A stretch of DNA of 64,000 nt from Lates calcarifer (Eukaryota > Chordata > Actinopteri > Centropomidae), in assembly GCF_001640805.2 (NCBI RefSeq), contig NC_066854.1:10783775-10847774 (forward strand), read 5' to 3'. The translations under genes and the position numbers were made by a program. Positions within the stretch are counted from its first letter, which is position 1. Every line of letters starts with the position of its first letter. The notes beneath the pieces are model-generated. The model saw only the letters and a list, made by a program, of their open reading frames with translations, searched no databases and was not told where the DNA came from. Below are positions 60,580-64,000 of the stretch, one piece after another.

Positions 60580-61110
60580 AGTACTTGTTGACATAATAGG
60601 AAATACGTTTATTTACTCTTTCGCTGAGAGTGAGATTAGGAGCTCATTAGCACTCTCATATTTGTGTGTTAAGTGGAGTTACAAACAGGAGTCAGTTAGC
60701 TGAGCGTAGCATAAAGACTGGAAACAGGGAAACAGTATGATGTGTTTAAATAAAATCTACTAGAAATCTAATATCATTCATTCAGAAAATTTACATTAAA
60801 AATATGTTTTAAATACAGTTCATCATACCAATTGTAGATAAACTGCTGCAAATGTCAAACATAGTAGAAGTCAACAATTGAAGCAACCAAATTACAGATG
60901 CTGGTAGTCCTATTTTTAAGCTATGAACAGAGTGAAGGTAACACTTTCCTTCTGCTTCCAGTCTTTATGCTAAGCTAGGCTAATTGTCTGCTGGCTTTAG
61001 CTCCTTACTGACTCAAGAGAGGTATCAATCCTCTAGGTAAGTGTAGGGAAAATCAACATACTTCCCCCAAAACCCCCAACAATGTGAACCTTTCCTTTAA
61101 GAGATACAGT
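60580..61110. repeat. fold-back teleost repeat
   Basis: Left arm near 60690-60735 (GCGTAGCATAAAGACTGGAA) is the inverse of the right arm near 60950-60990 (TTCCAGTCTTTATGCTAAGC). Flanks read ATTAGGAAATACGTTTATTTAC-like and GAGAGTGAGATTAGGA, which I recognise as a common teleost repeat. Non-coding. Confidence 0.6.
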
Positions 61111-61444
61111 CAGCATTTTCTCTGCTTGAGGCTGAGGATCTCCAACATGGCAGCCATGTTGGAGAAGGTATGTTACAGTCCCGAAATTCCATTGTTATAA
61201 TGTTTATTTGCTTGGCACAAAGCAAGAAATTAAGAGCCAGCATGGCTGCACACTCATTGTTCTGGCCATACTCTCATCTTTTAACCCCCTGACCCCTGAC
61301 CTCTGACCCCACCAACGACCAGGTGGCTGCTCAGAGGTTAGAGAAGTTGGACACGGAAGGTGTACTGGGAATCATAAACATACACACTTACATACACACC
61401 CACAGTATAAATAGCCAGCACAGACATGAGGAAGGAAAGGTGAT

Positions 61445-61482
<38 letters not shown>

Positions 61483-64000
61483 GGACTAACTAATAAGTTT
61501 GGGAGCATAGAGGCAGTGATACTATATTCTTTTACTTTCATCCTTCTTTTATTTCTTTGCTGGGAGACATCGGAGGAGAGGTTTGCACTTTTGTTTCTTT
61601 CTTTTTATTTTTCTTGTGATGTGATGATGAGCTGTGTGTCTGTTGAATCTGTCCGTGTGTTCTGCTCTCACCCAGCCTGTAATTTCAATGAAGAGAGGGA
61701 TGCACCAGCGTTAGGACAGAGCAGATGACTAGAGGAAAGCAATAAAGCAGTCCCACCCTGAGACATAGTCCTTAGGCTTCACAGGCTGCATGTGTGTGTG
61801 TGTGTGTGTTGTGTGTGTGTGTGTGTGTGTGTGTTTAGAGACCTTAATTTGTTTCAGTGTTTACAAAATGACATCTCTGCAGTTACATCAGGGTAAACTA
61901 TATAAAATTTATAAATATGTAAATATATAATGATTGATAGTATTGATAGACACCACGGGATATTATACAGAACTACTTATATTTAAAAAAAGTTGTTAGT
62001 TTCTGATCAAGCTGCAGTTTATTAAGACTTTCCCCAGAAAACCAAAAATCTAAAGTGCTTCAGCTTTTTCTGACATTGGCCCCACTGGTCACTTTATACA
62101 AAAATCCAATGTTAGAAAGGTTGATGCAAATAAAAATGAACATATGATAAAGGGCTAAACTACATTTCTTTACTGAGCAATTTGAATCTTTGCAGCTTGA
62201 AAAGAGCATAAAATTCAGTACACCTTCTTTCTGATGCTTGTGTTTGCAGTGTGTTACAGAACTGTCGAGTTCCCCTAGGTGTTCTGTATAGGAGGACTCT
62301 AAGTTAATTTTCCAGACTAGCTGTAGAATATACAGTAGCTTTTAGATTTTTTTTTTTTTTTGAAAAAAGAGAGCAATATGATCTAAAAAGTGATTTTATT
62401 TCTCTGTTAGTTCTTAACAGACATCCTACATAGGAATGTTCATTTTTCCTGTTCCTCTCATTAATTCCTGCCAAAAAGAAAAACAAAACATCAAAAATGG
62501 CTAATATAAATTCAGTAGTGTTGCCTTACAGCAACTTCCCAACAGCTTTGATTCATCAAGTCAAATTATTCATGTTGTATCCAACATTCAGGAATAAAAA
62601 TATAGTCTAGTAGCAAGGAAGAGTGGTTTGGGGCAAACTGCTGTTTTGGGTTTGTGCATCTTTGTGTTTCTTTCCGGGCAGAATATTAGAGGATAATATT
62701 TAGCATACTTGAAAAATACTAGAAAAAGTGCTAGATTATATCACATGACTTACCATGCCTGAATTAGCATTTGAACACCATAACCAAAATAACCAAATGA
62801 ATGTATGCAGAAATTTCGATAAAAACAGAATGTTGTTTTTGTCCACATGCTAGCTTTTTCTGGAGCTTTCTTGCACGGTCGACTTTGTTTTTGTAGTTTT
62901 AACTGCCTTGGGTAAGAAGTTTTACCATCAGGTGAATTACCCATGACTTTGTTACAGTATCATTATTACACTGTCACAATGTCATGGTTGATAACCATCT
63001 CCTAAATGAACACACTGGCTGTGCTGCATGAGATTTTTATTTTTTTGCAGCTGTCAAATCTTAGAGTGCCTTGATTACTTAAAACTAAATTTCAATGCTG
63101 GAAATGTTCATCCAAATACATTCATGGCAACTTTGAACATGTTCATAAATTTAAGTATCACACTTGATTAGCATTCAGACTTTTGGGTAGCAAATCCATG
63201 GCCTAAGTGAATAAAGCTAGCTTTTCAGTACCAAGGTTAACTTCTAAACTGCCACTGCTCATTGCATGTTGCAGTATATTTAGCACATGATCAAATTTGT
63301 TAATTATTGCCAAGAGTTTGAAAAGACCACTACCAGTCTCGTACCTATCCATTAAGAACAGACGGTCAGCCAGTATGTAGGATCCTGTAGCTTCATATAA
63401 CAGACAGTTATGAGAGTAGTCTGGATCTTCTCAGCAAGAAAGTGATAGAGGTCTGTTACATTTGACCACTATGTGGTCTTACTGTTGCCTATGCTATGAC
63501 TCCATGCCATTTGATTTGAGCAAGAACAAACAGATTGTGATTAAGGCTGTTTACAGTAAAGTAATTTTAGCTTGATTTGGAATCTGAATGGGTTGCCATG
63601 TAGAAGGCAAATGTATCTGCCCACAAATAACATGAATTCAGTGTCAGAGCCTTTGATGCTGAGATCAGTGGCCTCTCAAGGTGTATATTTAGAAATCTGA
63701 GTTTTAAAGTTAATGATTTTCAACCATGAATGCAACAACTTTACTTCTATAAACCAATATAAAACATGAGGTGACAAATGAGAAGCAAGATGCAGTGAAA
63801 GGTATATCAGTTTGAGCACATTAGCTACATTTTAGGTAAGAACAACTAATTTTGTTAAGGATAGGGTGAAGTAGAGACTGAAAATATGCTGTTTGCTGAC
63901 TGTGTCAAATGTTTACATGTCTCTGATCAAACTGTGCCAATAAACAACTTCAGCAAACCATGGCAGCTGAAGCACTTAGTCTATTTTTAGAAGTTATTAG
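61111..64000. other. intergenic DNA to the end of the window
   Basis: AT-rich, no exon seen. (GAT)n at 61446-61481, which yields a meaningless Met-rich frame, and (GT)n at 61791-61834. Confidence 0.6.

Noticed and set aside
61444..61728. Open frame starting with a run of methionines
   Set aside because: Generated by a (GAT)n microsatellite; no similarity or codon signal.

Overview
This window is vertebrate nuclear DNA, almost certainly from a ray-finned (teleost) fish. Genes are split by GT-AG introns, intergenic DNA is rich in (GT)n microsatellites, and several interspersed sequences have the look of widespread teleost repeats. I see no bacterial, phage, plasmid or CRISPR features.

Five protein-coding genes can be rebuilt exon by exon. 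(1) + strand, 253 to about 35717: nidogen-2 (nid2), a secreted basement-membrane linker with 44 coding exons and about 1980 codons. (2) - strand, 41920 to 38768: rtraf (C14orf166/hCLE), 8 exons, 242 aa. (3) - strand, 44312 to 42441: sap18, 4 exons, 153 aa. (4) + strand, 48058 to 50567: a beta-type connexin (GJB2/GJB6/gjb8-like), 5 coding exons, 258 aa. (5) + strand, 56344 to 59363: gja3 (lens connexin-46 type), 3 coding exons, 491 aa. In human, NID2 and RTRAF are neighbours on chromosome 14, while SAP18, GJA3 and GJB2/GJB6 lie together on chromosome 13, so the window spans a junction between two conserved blocks.

The most unusual part is the middle of nid2. Mammalian nidogen-2 has two thyroglobulin type-1 (Tg1) domains; this gene encodes eleven in a row, each from two exons. 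Four of them (units 4-7, 25003-28248) are identical in their exons and nearly identical in their introns, so they arose by very recent tandem duplication of a 0.93-1.03 kb unit. Each two-exon unit is 240 nt and starts and ends in phase 1, so units can be added or lost without breaking the frame. Two EGF-like modules present in human NID2 were not found. Exon 6 carries an apparent one-base insertion that breaks the frame as given; an assembly error is the simplest explanation, but it needs checking.

Both connexin genes have introns inside the coding region, at different positions, although most vertebrate connexins have one coding exon. The rest is introns and intergenic DNA holding microsatellites, a short inverted-repeat DNA transposon (about 50912-51440), fold-back teleost repeats, and likely promoters for nid2, rtraf, sap18 and gja3.
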